64,000 nt of DNA from Molanna angustata (lineage: Eukaryota; Arthropoda; Insecta; Trichoptera; Molannidae). A model generated the notes under the pieces. The model searched no databases, had not been told where the DNA came from, and saw nothing but the letters and a program-made list of their open reading frames with translations. A program made the position numbers and the translations under genes. This document shows positions 56,301-64,000 of the stretch, piece after piece. The DNA lies in contig OY754968.1 in the NCBI GenBank assembly GCA_963576475.1, forward strand, positions 20,508,734 through 20,572,733. Reading direction: 5' to 3'. Each line of letters begins with the position of its first letter. Within the stretch, counting starts at the first letter, position 1.

Positions 56301-59300
56301 ACAGAATCAGGGGGGCAAGTCTGGTTCAATCGGCGAAATCAAAACCACCGTGATTACTCATATCATGGATATATAATTATTATATGGACTTCTACAATAT
56401 CTTTAGATGTCATAGAACTCCATACTATAATTATATCCATGATATGGGTAATCACTGGGGTTTTGATTTCGCCGGTCGAACCAGACTTGCCCCCCAGATC
56501 TGCATTTTCGGTGTTTGGTATACTAAATTCAAAATGCGACCTCTTTCCTTAAAAATCATTTCATTCCTTAGGAATATTTGGTATCCCATATTTCTTTGTG
56601 CCTGGACCAACTGCACCGTTTGAATTTAAGATGAATTTGGTCCTGGGAAACTACACTAGAGAAATGTTGAAAATATTTACGGTATTTTTCTTAGAAATTC
56701 ACTGTTTAATACAACACTGGTAAGAGTTTAACAACAACATTTTAAGAGATTATTATGTGAGATAAAATAAAATATGTAAAATAATTGAATGTGACAATTT
56801 GACTAAATATTATGTATGGGTATTCAATTGAACATGCCCCAAATTGTTTGAGCCATGTGGAGTTTTGACATACATATGTAAATGAATATTTGCAAACATG
56901 TTTTCATATGTTAAAATATAATTAAATACATATAACTGGACTTACTTTTATTCGATGATGTTTAGGACTATCGAGCAAACCCTTTAAAAATATTTCTTCT
57001 GTATTATTTAAATTAATTTCATCAGCTACTATTTCTGGCTCTTCTTTAATTTGTGCTGAAAAATAAACCGAACCATTGAATTGAAGTTTAATGTTTTGTT
57101 TTTAATTTCATTGTAATGTTTTGTAAAAATAAAAAGTTTTTGTAAATTAAAATATACAATAAATAAATAAATATTTTTCCTTGGGTTATCTCTATTGTAT
57201 CCTGACCATTGATCCGTTAGTTCGTTCCGTTAGAACGTTCCAAACTTACATAATTAAAATATACTAAATATGTGAAAAATTGTGAATGAAAAAAGAATTT
57301 GTTATTTTGCCCTTTATTCTATTTTATATTATTAGCAATACCTATATAAAATAGAATAAAGAAAGAGGTACATGTTATATTTGAATTTTTTTAGATACTT
57401 TTTAATAATTGTATGCATGTATACTGTGTGCTGTCTTTTGTAAAATAAAATAAATAAAGATACCTACTATTGTTTAAATTGAGATTTTTCTTAAATTGAG
57501 AGGATTTCTTCTCCATATTGAAATCGAATATTATTTATTATTTATTTACTTATCGTATGACATAGTGAATTCACAATACATTAAAATCTAATCAATAAAT
57601 ATAGGTACAATTAAATATAAAACAAAATATGATCATATATTCAGGTCCGGGCCCCGAGCCAGTCCACAAATGCAGGTGTCAGCTCGCAAATATCCGTCTT
57701 TGGGCCCTCATATGCACGGACGCTGCATTCCTCCAATATAAAATGCCGACCGCCGTGGCACAGACGGTAAACCGTTTGATTTCTGTACGGGCGTCCTGGG
57801 TTCGATTCCCAGCAGAGGAGAAATTTATTTAAATTTATTTCTCACGCAAATATTGCTTCAATGGGCTGGAAACACTGGTTGGTTGTAAGAAATTGCCATA
57901 CGGCAATAAACTCGCCACTTGCGCAGGTTGCAAGGAAGTGTTAATTATTAATATTATTATTATTATTAAAATGTAGCATCGTTTGAGAGGGATGGGCACA
58001 ATCGCATTGAGCGGATGGGACAATCCCCCACTTTGCCAAGAGGTAGTTACAGCGTCCATGTCCAGTGCGGATACGATTTAGAGAGGTCCACAGCCTTCTT
58101 GGCAGATAGAAACCTGGAGGTATCGTCGTTGGAGAACCCACATGTACCAATTAACATCCAGGTTAGAGTTCTCCCAGTCATTGTTTCAAGTCTTATTCAG
58201 GAAATATAGTCACTCGTTTTACTCAATCTCAACACCCGTTCATAGTAATCCTTCCAGTCGCTTCTCGAATTCTTATTAACTCAGATTAACTCATACTTCA
58301 TCTCGAACTCTTATTAACTTATATTTTGGCATATAGCACTCTAAACAGGGTGAATTGCCATATAAAGCAAAAAAAAAACTTATATTTTGACTACTCATGA
58401 CAATATTATATTTACTGTCAATATTTAGTTTCATGTAAGTAGGTATCTAGACAGGAAACTAAATATTTACTGTCAATATTTAGTTTCATGTAAGTATCTA
58501 GACAGGAAACTAAATATTTACTGTCAATATTTAGTTTCATGTAAGTAGGTATCTAGACAGGAAACTAAATATTTACTGTCAATATTTAGTTTCATGTAAG
58601 TATCTAGACAGGAAACTAAATATTTACTGTCAATATTTAGTTTCATGTAAGTAGGTATCTAGACAGGAAACTAAATATTTACTGTCAATATTTAGTTTCA
58701 TGTAAGTATCTAGACAGGAAACTAAACGTCGGGAAATTATTTTGTACATTTATTAAGTATACATATCTATTTCTTACGATATTTTAAAAGATTCAGTAAT
58801 TACTAAACATAAAAATGTTTACTCGGTAATAAAGGAATAATAAGTATCTTTTTTGGCTAGGGAAAATGTTCGTAGATTTCCTATTAAATACTATACCAAG
58901 GTAGGTATATTTAGATATACAGACGGACATCCTACACATTTATTGATTTCGGAAAATAACAATTTTATGAACCCTACAACGTTACATCTTTTGGCGTGCG
59001 TTGATTTAGATTTGTAGGTACTTATTATTATGGAAACAGTATATAACGTGGGTATTTTTTTATTAATTTGCTGATATATTATCATCTGAAATGGTATTTG
59101 TAAGCATAAAAATGTCTCTAGCTTGATTATTTTTACTTTAAATAAATCTTTAATATTCGAGGATTAATATAAAGTGATTTGTTTCTAAATACCCATATTC
59201 GTTTATATTAATTTAATGTTTAGTTAATTTGAATAATTTATGTTGCCAATGTTTCTGGCAAAATAACATCTTATAAATTCTAACCACTCCCTTGCACCCT

Positions 59301-60635
59301 GCGCAAGTGGCGAGTTTTTTGCCGTATGGCAATTTATTCCAAATTATCCAGTGTAGCCGGCCCAGAGAAACAATATTTGCGTGAGACATGAATTTATAAT
59401 TTTTTCCTCTGTTGGGGATCGAACCCAGGACGCCCGCACAGAAGCCTAACGGCTCACCAACTGTGCCACGGCAGTTGACTTACATAAGTAGTTCAACAAT
59501 GAGGTTCACCACCCATTCTGAATGTAGCACTTTTATAGGTGAGACGAGACTGGTGTGTGGGGATACACGTATATGTTGTGCTTCCATTTTTAAGATTATG
59601 CTCACCCACATACCTGTCGCTGGTTACCCCAAATAGTAGAGATATGCCGTGATGGTATATATAATAATAACAATAAAGATTTATTTTTTTTGAAATACAA
59701 GTTTTACATTTTTCATACAAAAAGATACATTAGAAAAAGGAAAACTCTTTACCTAGAAAGACAAAATATGTACAGTTAAAAAAAATATACATGATATAAA
59801 ATAAAAAATGAATTATAAAATATTGTCAAGAATATATTTTACATTCAAAAAAGGAGTTTCTACACAATATAGAAAAGAGAAGTACATAATATTATACTCT
59901 TATTTAGAGTATAATATGTACTCTTATTTAGAGTATAATATGTACTCTTATTAAGAGTAGGTATTATACTATTAGTATAATAAGGTCATATGAACAAAAC
60001 AAAATATAATTTTAGGTTTTATTTTTATATTTATAACTGCTGATCCAAGGGTCTCGGGTTCGGTTCCCGGCGGACACACAGTATTTAATTGTGTTTTCAT
60101 TCTGGATCTGTGAGACGATTAATATCGCAAGTCTCCAAAATGTGGCAACTTGTTAATGGGTGCGGGTTAAAACATTATTTGACATAGAACCTGTTAGTTC
60201 CCGAGAGGCTACATAAAAAAAAATAATGGATAATTTTTTTATTAGCGAATTGTGATATGATTTATCACAAGAAAATGTTAAATCCTAAGGCATGTTATAT
60301 ATTAGTATTACATATTTTTGTGACTAGTCATATTACAATGCGCGCATAATATACTCCTTATTAATTTGGTTATTTAATAAAAATAATAACAAAGGTAACT
60401 GAAAAAGTCTAATGTATGGTTATTTAAATAAAGGGAATGTAATATACGTGGTCGTAAAACGTATGTTAATAAATTTAGAGTGGATACTCCAACAGCAACA
60501 GCATTGAGACAATAAAAATAAATCCATAAGCTAAAATAAATACTAACGGTCTCCACGGCGACGACCTGATACGTATTCTCTGTATCCTCTGATATCACTT
60601 GTATATCTTCCTCTTCTCCTCCCAATCATGTCCAT
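38373..60635 (-). CDS. vari: Varicose-type MAGUK (MPP2/MPP6 family), twelve coding exons
   Basis: Exons 60635-60548, 57055-56946, 53764-53609, 53039-52857, 47909-47676, 46260-46162, 45868-45710, 43774-43564, 41170-41000, 40715-40570, 39251-39177 and 38549-38373 sum to 1809 nt, 602 codons. Domains: partial L27N ([12 protein letters not shown]), L27C ([18 protein letters not shown]), PDZ about 164-242 (PLGLT carboxylate loop), SH3 about 259-325 ([19 protein letters not shown]), guanylate-kinase-like about 380-602 ending QWVPVNWTY. The GK loop reads GCQGVGRR (387-394), lacking the kinase lysine, as in other scaffolding MAGUKs. [25 protein letters not shown] and the exon [13 protein letters not shown] point to MPP2/6/Vari rather than Stardust or Metro. 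Vari organises insect septate junctions. The first exon (MDMIGRRRG) is the least certain; it is chosen because its phase fits exon 2. Confidence 0.92.
39483..40496 (+). mobile_element. mariner element, internally deleted
   Basis: Flanked by TA at 39481-39482 and 40497-40498. Inverted ends GGGTTCAATATAAAGTGAGA and CGTTCAATAAAAACTGAGA. Plus strand carries a transposase start ([28 protein letters not shown]) and end ([36 protein letters not shown]); the central part with the first two catalytic aspartates is deleted and frames shift. In vari intron 10. Confidence 0.9.
42182..43492. mobile_element. hAT-like nonautonomous element, 1.3 kb, perfect 8-bp target duplication
   Basis: Ends CAGTGGCGGCT and, inverted, CAGTGACGGCT. 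Target duplication TGTGATAC at 42174-42181 and 43493-43500. The subterminal GGGGCTCTCGGGCTGAGCCC is echoed by TTGAGCCCCTC near the other end. No transposase coding seen. Contains a module shared with the MITE at 23798. In vari intron 8. Confidence 0.93.
42590..42860 (-). repeat. Module shared with MITE 23798-24027
   Basis: Minus strand repeats the stretch ATCGGTGTACATCC-like, the AACCTAACC/TAGGTTTGT words and the ACTGGC-GTGA-GCCAGT hairpin of 23820-23930. Nested in the hAT-like element. Confidence 0.7.
43870..44640. repeat. 140-bp satellite, six copies, inside the Helitron
   Basis: The CCG of CCGTTCATCCGAT recurs at 43875, 44017, 44158, 44299, 44438 and 44578 (periods 139-142). Each unit carries a CTT triplet run, CATCGGGTATCAGGTCATTT, TACCTATGAAGGTGGACTAT and ATGCCCGGGATGG. 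Confidence 0.93.
44641..45590. repeat. 18-bp minisatellite, about 52 copies, two variant blocks
   Basis: Unit GGGAGTAACTGAAGGGAC to about 45185, then GGGAGGTACTGAAGGGAC to the end; the variants differ at two adjacent bases. Since 18 is a multiple of 3, both strands show long open frames (repeating GVTEGT or PFSYSR), which are by-products and not genes. Confidence 0.96.
46380..47295 (+). mobile_element. TIR-900 element, most complete copy (916 bp)
   Basis: Begins ATCCAACTGTCAATGG and ends CGACAGTTGGAT, so the ends are inverted repeats. Noncoding. In vari intron 5. Serves as the reference for copies at 477, 1460, 2690, 22900, 27732 and 28800. Confidence 0.85.
47993..48118 (+). repeat. Decayed SINE-B copy
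   Basis: Head CTACCGTGAGATCTTGGTAAG, box B-like GGCTGAATTCCCAGCAGGGG, GAGAAATTAACTATTTTCC and TGCAATTAAGTGTTTATAAT. Confidence 0.55.
48119..48719. other. vari intron 4, unrecognised part
   Basis: No gene or repeat family recognised. Confidence 0.4.
48780..49250. repeat. A-rich low-complexity array in LINE 3' UTR
   Basis: Repeated variants of CATGCAAAAATATGTAAAAAATAAAC on the plus strand. The open frames on the minus strand here ([13 protein letters not shown]) are low-complexity artefacts. Confidence 0.85.
49257..51830 (-). CDS. LINE ORF2: partial endonuclease plus reverse transcriptase, 857 codons open
   Basis: N-terminal third is an AP-type endonuclease missing its start: [55 protein letters not shown] follows from about residue 340: [89 protein letters not shown] and the catalytic [10 protein letters not shown]. 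The tail has [27 protein letters not shown]. Uninterrupted over 2.57 kb, so insertion is recent, but the endonuclease is truncated and the copy cannot be fully autonomous. The first methionine is just the first in the frame. Confidence 0.9.
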   Translation of the reverse strand: MYTCIEQLFVLIKTHSKKIIIGCTYIPPSSDPELYKKHSEEIETFKYKYPEATFVLAGDYNLPNVTWDTNGKVAANSQLSESARELVDMCTFLDLSQLNHIYNINGRTLDLILSSDTKVIIDKSNHELLPIDNYHPPLDIKITASEINHIECNVMNRNFNKANYMDINAYLNNVNWNSILCNTLEINIDKFYNTILKALDMFVPMVQIKSSKYPIWFTTELKKLITQKKIAHRSYKETRSIINYVTFCVLRKKCNLLTRCCYQEYISTVEQSIPMNIKKFWYFTKQQRTNSLIYPSQMYYGNKSRDNVQGIVNLFADFFKSVYIEDLDSTVPSYISSQFLNIPNFLFTPADITAKINKLDSNKSGGPDNIPPVFLKSCSLEMAAPICTLFNQSLFEGSFPSQWKISHLTPIFKKGDKMDISNYRPICIQSTLPKMLESLVLDKIMFFVKPIITPNQHGFFSGRSTLTNLTEYENYLSNCLANKFQVDSIYTDFSKAFDKVSHQILIFKMKQMGINGKLLNWFSSYLCNRLLYVKICSVESYQFKATSGVPQGSHIGPLLFILFINDIINIFDDVKVLLFADDLKLFRKIKDLNDCLILQRNLDTLYDWCLSNKLNLNINKCQVISFYKIKSPILNKYTLNNNVLLRTAEVKDLGVTFDTKLSFIKHINNIHDRALQMLGFVLRVSNAFTNIFTLSLLYKTLVRSHLEYNSTVWSPCYSIHINTLEKVQRKFLRFINFKLGIPIDYINYNSLMKLTNLLPLSQRRILADLLFLFKILNSHTDTPYLLSAINLRVPSLVTRSTAPFYCYTNTSVYRANSTLQRLHSLGNQYAQYTDIFNDSIGIYRSCLYTALVNETKH
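51841..51980 (+). other. LINE-tail-like sequence in opposite orientation
   Basis: Plus strand ends ACACATAAAAGGCTTATATTG then TATAAATAAATAAAG, resembling a LINE 3' end, and abuts the 5' end of the minus-strand LINE. Confidence 0.4.
51981..52856. other. vari intron 4, no gene seen
   Basis: AT-rich, nothing recognised. Confidence 0.5.
53765..56309. other. vari intron 2, mostly unrecognised
   Basis: AT-rich except for a GC-richer island at 54655-54880 carrying a 70-codon open frame (listed separately). Confidence 0.5.
54662..54874 (-). other. Unidentified 70-codon open frame in vari intron 2
   Basis: Minus-strand frame with balanced composition (contains [20 protein letters not shown] and [20 protein letters not shown]), unlike the surrounding AT-rich intron. 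I do not recognise a family. It could be an exon or retrocopy of an unrelated gene or part of a TE. No splice signals were assigned. Confidence 0.3.
56310..56495. mobile_element. MITE with about 70-base inverted repeats (186 bp)
   Basis: GGGGGGCAAGTCTGGTTC at the left, inverted as GAACCAGACTTGCCCCCC at the right; pairing continues through GGCGAAATCAAAACC and ATCATGGATATA. A degraded relative is at 25520-25665. In vari intron 2. Confidence 0.9.
57056..57746. other. vari intron 1, AT-rich part
   Basis: No gene recognised; a GC-richer patch at 57640-57740 precedes the SINE. Confidence 0.4.
57747..57960 (+). repeat. SINE-B, full-length
   Basis: Head CCGCCGTGGCACAGACGG, box B GGGTTCGATTCCCAGCAG, then TGGGCTGGAAACACTGGTTG, GAAATTGCCATACGGCAATA, CACTTGCGCAGGTTGCAAGG, ending in an ATT triplet run. 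Best-preserved copy, with pol III box-like motifs. Confidence 0.9.
57965..58200 (-). pseudogene. LINE RNase H/zinc-finger tail fragment
   Basis: Minus strand: [20 protein letters not shown] then [21 protein letters not shown] and MLHF, the conserved post-RNase H motif (LNR.RTG.GRC...C.C....QT..H) of LINE ORF2 proteins. Its 3' end abuts SINE-B. Confidence 0.8.
58411..58725. repeat. Higher-order tandem repeat, alternating 55- and 51-bp units
   Basis: TTTACTGTCAATATTTAG starts at 58411, 58466, 58517, 58572, 58623 and 58678: periods 55, 51, 55, 51, 55. The long unit has GTAAGTAGGTATCTAG, the short one GTAAGTATCTAG. Within each unit ATTTAGTTTC and GAAACTAAAT form inverted arms. In vari intron 1. 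Confidence 0.95.
58726..59282. other. vari intron 1, unrecognised part
   Basis: AT-rich, no gene or repeat family recognised. Confidence 0.4.
59283..59478 (-). repeat. SINE-B, full-length
   Basis: Minus strand: GCCGTGGCACAGTTGGTGAG, GGGTTCGATCCCCAACAG, TGGGCCGGCTACACTGG, GGGTGCAAGGGAGTG. Confidence 0.87.
59886..59975. repeat. 24-bp palindromic tandem repeat, about three copies
   Basis: TACTCTTATTTAGAGTATAA TATG-type units in tandem; TACTCT and AGAGTA within each unit are complementary. Confidence 0.85.
60036..60215 (+). repeat. SINE-A copy lacking the first half of its tRNA head
   Basis: Starts at CTGCTGATCCAAGGGTC, box B GGGTTCGGTTCCCGG, tail ATTCTGGATCTGTGAGACGA, AAGTCTCCAAAATGTGGCAA and TGTTAGTTCCCGAGAGG. 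Confidence 0.85.
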
Positions 60636-60769
60636 TTGTTATTACCAGACAAACAATAAGGCCTTGTTTTATGGACTAGTCACACACTGCTGATTTTGAC
60701 ACTCAATATTATATATTTACCGTTTCATTATTTCCGTAAAATGACATTTGGTTTTTCTATATTTGTGAC

Positions 60770-60900
60770 GTTTGCACTGAGCGGAGCTTTCCACACGACA
60801 CGCGGGCGCCGCGACGGTCGGAGCTTGCGAGATGAGCTTTAGCACCTGCGCAGTGACGTCGCCGGCGTCGGCGTCGGTCGGGGTCAGCGGTGTTGCAAGT
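60770..60900 (-). promoter_or_regulatory. CpG-rich candidate promoter/5' UTR of vari
   Basis: A short GC- and CpG-rich patch in an otherwise AT-rich region, 135-265 bases upstream of the first vari coding exon, with clustered GGCGTCGGCGTCGG-like words. This is the expected place for the transcription start. No TATA or initiator was pinned down. Confidence 0.45.
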
Positions 60901-61234
60901 TAGTTTTGTATCACATATTATTATTTTGAATACTATTGATAATTTCGTTTGACAGATAACTACATTTTTATTACAACCACATTCGATATCTATTACAAAT
61001 TATATATGGCTGATGGCTGCGTATTATAACTTATTGAAATTGTACCAGCACATATTTTCGTGTCGAAATTGTTCACATCAAAACGTAAGTATTTCAATGA
61101 AGATTTTGTTTTTGAGATTGCATGTATTTTCATCTCATTTCAATCGCAACTAAAATGTTTATATATATTAGGCGAGAAAATGATATTTTATTTCTTTGAA
61201 TTATAGTATATACCCCAATCTAAATCTATATATT
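60901..61234. other. Upstream of vari, unrecognised
   Basis: AT-rich sequence beyond the CpG-rich patch. No gene seen. Confidence 0.4.
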
Positions 61235-61493
61235 ACTAGTAAAACCCGGCAGACGTTGTCTTGCCTGTTTAATCATTAACCTCCAAATATGGTGGTGGAA
61301 ATATACAAATGGTGGATCCGTATGTTTCCTTTTTGTTATTTAACATTCATATCTAGATTCGCTAATTATAATTCCGTATTTTTTTCCTTTCCATCCCCTC
61401 AGTCCCTTCCGTCCCTATTCATTCATTCAGTTATAATTTTATTTAATTACCTATGCAAACAAATATACTTGAACCGTTTTATATAATATATAG
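61235..61493 (-). mobile_element. Short nonautonomous Helitron (about 260 bp)
   Basis: Minus strand 3' end ACGTCTGCCGGGTTTTACTAGT matches the terminus of the Helitron at 43808-45641; a CTATATATTATATAAAAC-like 5' end lies near 61493. Confidence 0.6.
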
Positions 61494-62939
61494 GTACATC
61501 GCGAACATACAAACAAACAAATATACGTACATCCATTTTTATATATTTTTATATTTTATATATGGGTATATAGGATTTTTTTCTTACTATTTTTGATTAA
61601 TGTATTTATTTCTTTATTCATTTATTTACTTGTTCGATCATTGATTTATTTATTTATTTATTTATATGGTAATTTTTTAAAAATTTTCGTTATTTATTTA
61701 TTTGATCTTGATTTAGTTATATGTTATTTATTTTTATTCAAAATTTTCTTGCAATACCAAATAGATAATTTTTCAATCCCTAATATTAAATGACAATCCC
61801 AAATATATATATTTTTAAAATTCTTGTGTTAGATATTAAATAAATAAATAAATTTACAAAGATATTTCTATTTCCAAATAAATCATTTGACTTCTGGATG
61901 TAAAGATTTATTACAGATTCCTAAGTGCTCAATATTGAATAACAAATAATATTAATATGGTCTGCCAAGATATAAACAACTTCTACCTCAAACTTGTTTT
62001 CTTTAACGAGACTCAGAATTGTTTGTTTTGAAATATAAACATTATTGTATCTATACACAGGGTCGACTTTCCCATGACATTTTTGTAAATAACATTAGAT
62101 TGATAGCACGTTAAGAGCCTTACCTACATCGTGCACACAAAATTCAAAACATAATTTTATAATAAAGAATAGTATGGCGCCTGGTTCTCTATGCTTACTT
62201 CATGATGCTCGGGAAATAGCGCGATGGGTTGTATGATTTCAAGAACATTTATAATCTGTAAGCACTATAATATCATTTTGATTTTTCAAATATCAAATTT
62301 TTTAAACTGTTTTTACAACCTTTTAATTAACTTCACATGTCTGTCCGTACTGGAATTTTGAAATCAATTTTCAACTTACTTCCCGACCAGTTACAGTTCA
62401 GAATCATTCAGAATTTGTGTATTCCCAATGACAATGCATGTTAAAACTATTTTCAGATTGATTCATTTGATATTTTGATAAGAATGAACTATTTTGTATT
62501 TCAATAAAATATTTTTTTATGAATTTCTTTTATGAAGGAAAACTTTGAAATGGGTGTCCTAAAAAATCTTTTTGATTTACCTACTAGTTTAATTAAATCG
62601 ATATTGATTTTTTCTTAGAAATGAACATTTAAATTTGAAAACATTAAAACTTTATTTTTGCTTATCCATCGTGTTTTTAAATATTGTATTATTTGATTTC
62701 TTATTTTCACTCAATACGAACATATACATATTATGTCACCAACCAATATTTTGTTGTCGATTTTTGTGAATAATTCCACATTTGTGAGTTTTATATATTT
62801 GATTCGTCAGCTTTTCGTAATTATTTTCTCTTTGTGTCCCTTTCATCTTATATTCTTGTCTCATATCCTAGCATTTTACTACGCAACCTTAAAATACCAA
62901 CGTATTATTATTTTTTTTTTATTATTGAAACCAAACAAA
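61494..62939. other. AT-rich intergenic stretch, no gene seen
   Basis: TTTATT-rich runs at 61600-61740; short open frames here are composition artefacts. A stretch at 62340-62480 resembles 13500-13640 in inverse order (TCCCGACCAGTTA, GAATTTGTGTATTCCCA, GACAATGCATGTTAAAAC), an unnamed dispersed repeat. Confidence 0.5.
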
Positions 62940-63640
62940 ATATAACAATATACAAACAATAAAAATATTACAAAAAAGTAAAATTTAAATAAGTTATATG
63001 AAACATTTTTTTATAGTATTATTTGGTATACACCACCTCACTAGGCTGAGCCTGTACCGAGGTGGCAGAATTTTTTTTTTTTGCGTTATATCTGACAGAA
63101 AAATATTAAACTTGTATTTAACTAAAACTATTGTAGCTTGATCATGTTTCCGCAGTATTTAATGCCCTTGTTTCTAATCCATATTTCTATTGTTTTCTTG
63201 TATTTCAAATTATTCATCAACTGTATGTCCGTTATTTCACTTTTAATCTTATTAAAAATTTTTGAAGCTAAATAATAGTAATGTCTTTGTCCGAATGTCG
63301 TGTTTGTCTTTGGAGTCATGAGAAAATTCCTGCGTGTCGTCTCGTAATTGTGTTGCGGTGTAATGTGAATTGTTTTATCTTTATGAAAATGTATAGAAAT
63401 AATTTTGATATATAACTGTGGAATGTTGAAAACTGGAAAATCATTAAATAATTGAATTGTTGGATATGTAAATGGTTTTTTTATTATAACCTTAATTAAA
63501 GCTTTTTGTGCTTTAATAAGAGGATCCATATTAATTTTAGCAGCGCCACCCCAACCAATCATTCCGTGTGTTATAATCGATTGAGCTAACGCGTAATATA
63601 TTGTTTTTAAGTCTTTTTTAGTCATTATGTTGCGAATGTT
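62940..63640 (-). pseudogene. LINE 3' end (CR1/Jockey-like)
   Basis: Minus-strand frame 63625-63128: LKTIYYALAQSIITHGMIGW, GWGGAAKINMDPLIKAQKAL, PQLYIKIISIHFHKD and FGQRHYYYLASKIFNKIKSE, same C-terminal layout as 32655 and 9690. A 3' UTR follows with a two-tier stem-loop at 63034-63066. 5'-truncated. Confidence 0.82.
63034..63066 (-). other. Two-tier stem-loop in LINE 3' UTR
   Basis: Minus strand: outer stem CCACCTC/GAGGTGG, inner stem AGGC-TCA-GCCT. Same architecture as 33786-33820. Confidence 0.8.
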
Positions 63641-64000
63641 CTTAAAAATATAAATAAGCCTTCTTATTTTACCTGCAACTGTGTTTATGTATTTATTCTT
63701 TCATTTGTACAATCAGATTAGCAATGTTGAACAAAGAGCACAATTTAATATATGTACTATCAGTACTATGTATGTATTTATTCACTGTATTAGTGACTCT
63801 TCTTTCAACATCTTTTCAGCCTTCCATTGTTTAGTTTAAAAGCTAGGTATTCACTCGTATCTCGTATTGTGTTCTAGATTTTCTCTTTTTAAATACCATC
63901 ACCATCATATTTGTTCTATTATAAGTATGGATTGCAATTGCAGCTAGATCCAGCAAATTTAACGGAATGCTGGATCCAGGGCATCTTGCGCTGCGGATCC
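63641..64000. other. Window end, no gene seen
   Basis: AT-rich with a GC-richer last 60 bases (GCTGGATCCAGGGCATC) that run off the window; nothing recognised. Confidence 0.35.

Noticed and set aside
58411..58725. CRISPR-like repeat-spacer pattern with palindromic repeats
   Set aside because: The segments between palindromes are the same in every unit; it is a simple higher-order tandem repeat.

Overview
The window is nuclear DNA of an insect, AT-rich and full of transposable elements. Genes have GT-AG introns. Gene content (a Varicose-type MAGUK, a TPGS2 orthologue, an FBXW5 orthologue) and the TE mix (Helitrons, mariner, hAT, piggyBac-like, R1-, RTE- and CR1/Jockey-like LINEs, tRNA-derived SINEs) fit an insect. 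The Helitron ends and LINE types look lepidopteran to me, but I cannot settle the order from sequence alone.

Host genes. (1) FBXW5-like F-box/WD40 protein, minus strand, 8364-14767: nine exons that sum to 1785 nt, a clean 594-codon frame. (2) TPGS2 (tubulin polyglutamylase complex subunit 2), plus strand, 29872-35401: five exons, 774 nt, 257 codons. (3) vari/MPP2-MPP6-type MAGUK, minus strand, 38373-60635: twelve coding exons, 1809 nt, 602 codons, domain order L27-PDZ-SH3-guanylate kinase-like, spread over 22 kb. (4) An intron-containing, broken copy of ribosomal protein S25 at 17552-18205, plus strand. FBXW5 and TPGS2 point away from each other across a 15-kb repeat-rich gap; TPGS2 and vari converge.

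Layout. 1-8.2 kb: copies of a 0.9-kb inverted-repeat element, a CR1/L2-like LINE split by an RNase H-bearing LINE with a 12-bp target duplication, then a Tc1-like element that itself carries a piggyBac-like element. 8.3-14.8 kb: FBXW5, whose introns hold SINEs, a LINE scrap and a hAT MITE. 14.9-25.2 kb: three copies of a 0.9-kb TG...CA element (solo LTRs), the RpS25 copy, gypsy pol and R1 remnants. 25-29.5 kb: MITEs, a 184-bp tandem array, LINE debris. 29.9-35.4 kb: TPGS2, with a large last intron full of TE pieces. 35.4-38.3 kb: AT-rich gap with a near-perfect hairpin MITE. 38.4-60.9 kb: vari, in which nearly every large intron carries a different transposon: mariner, hAT, Helitron with a 0.95-kb minisatellite, the inverted-repeat element, and a LINE with an 857-codon open frame. 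61-64 kb: a short Helitron and another LINE 3' end.

The three host genes do not form one pathway: FBXW5 is a ubiquitin-ligase substrate receptor, TPGS2 acts on microtubule polyglutamylation and Vari is a septate-junction scaffold. The most informative observations are structural: nested insertions whose order can be read from target-site duplications, a recent duplication of a 3' splice site in FBXW5, two related LINE tails sharing a stem-loop fold with different sequence, and a short hairpin with a compensated base change. I found no convincing new multi-gene system.
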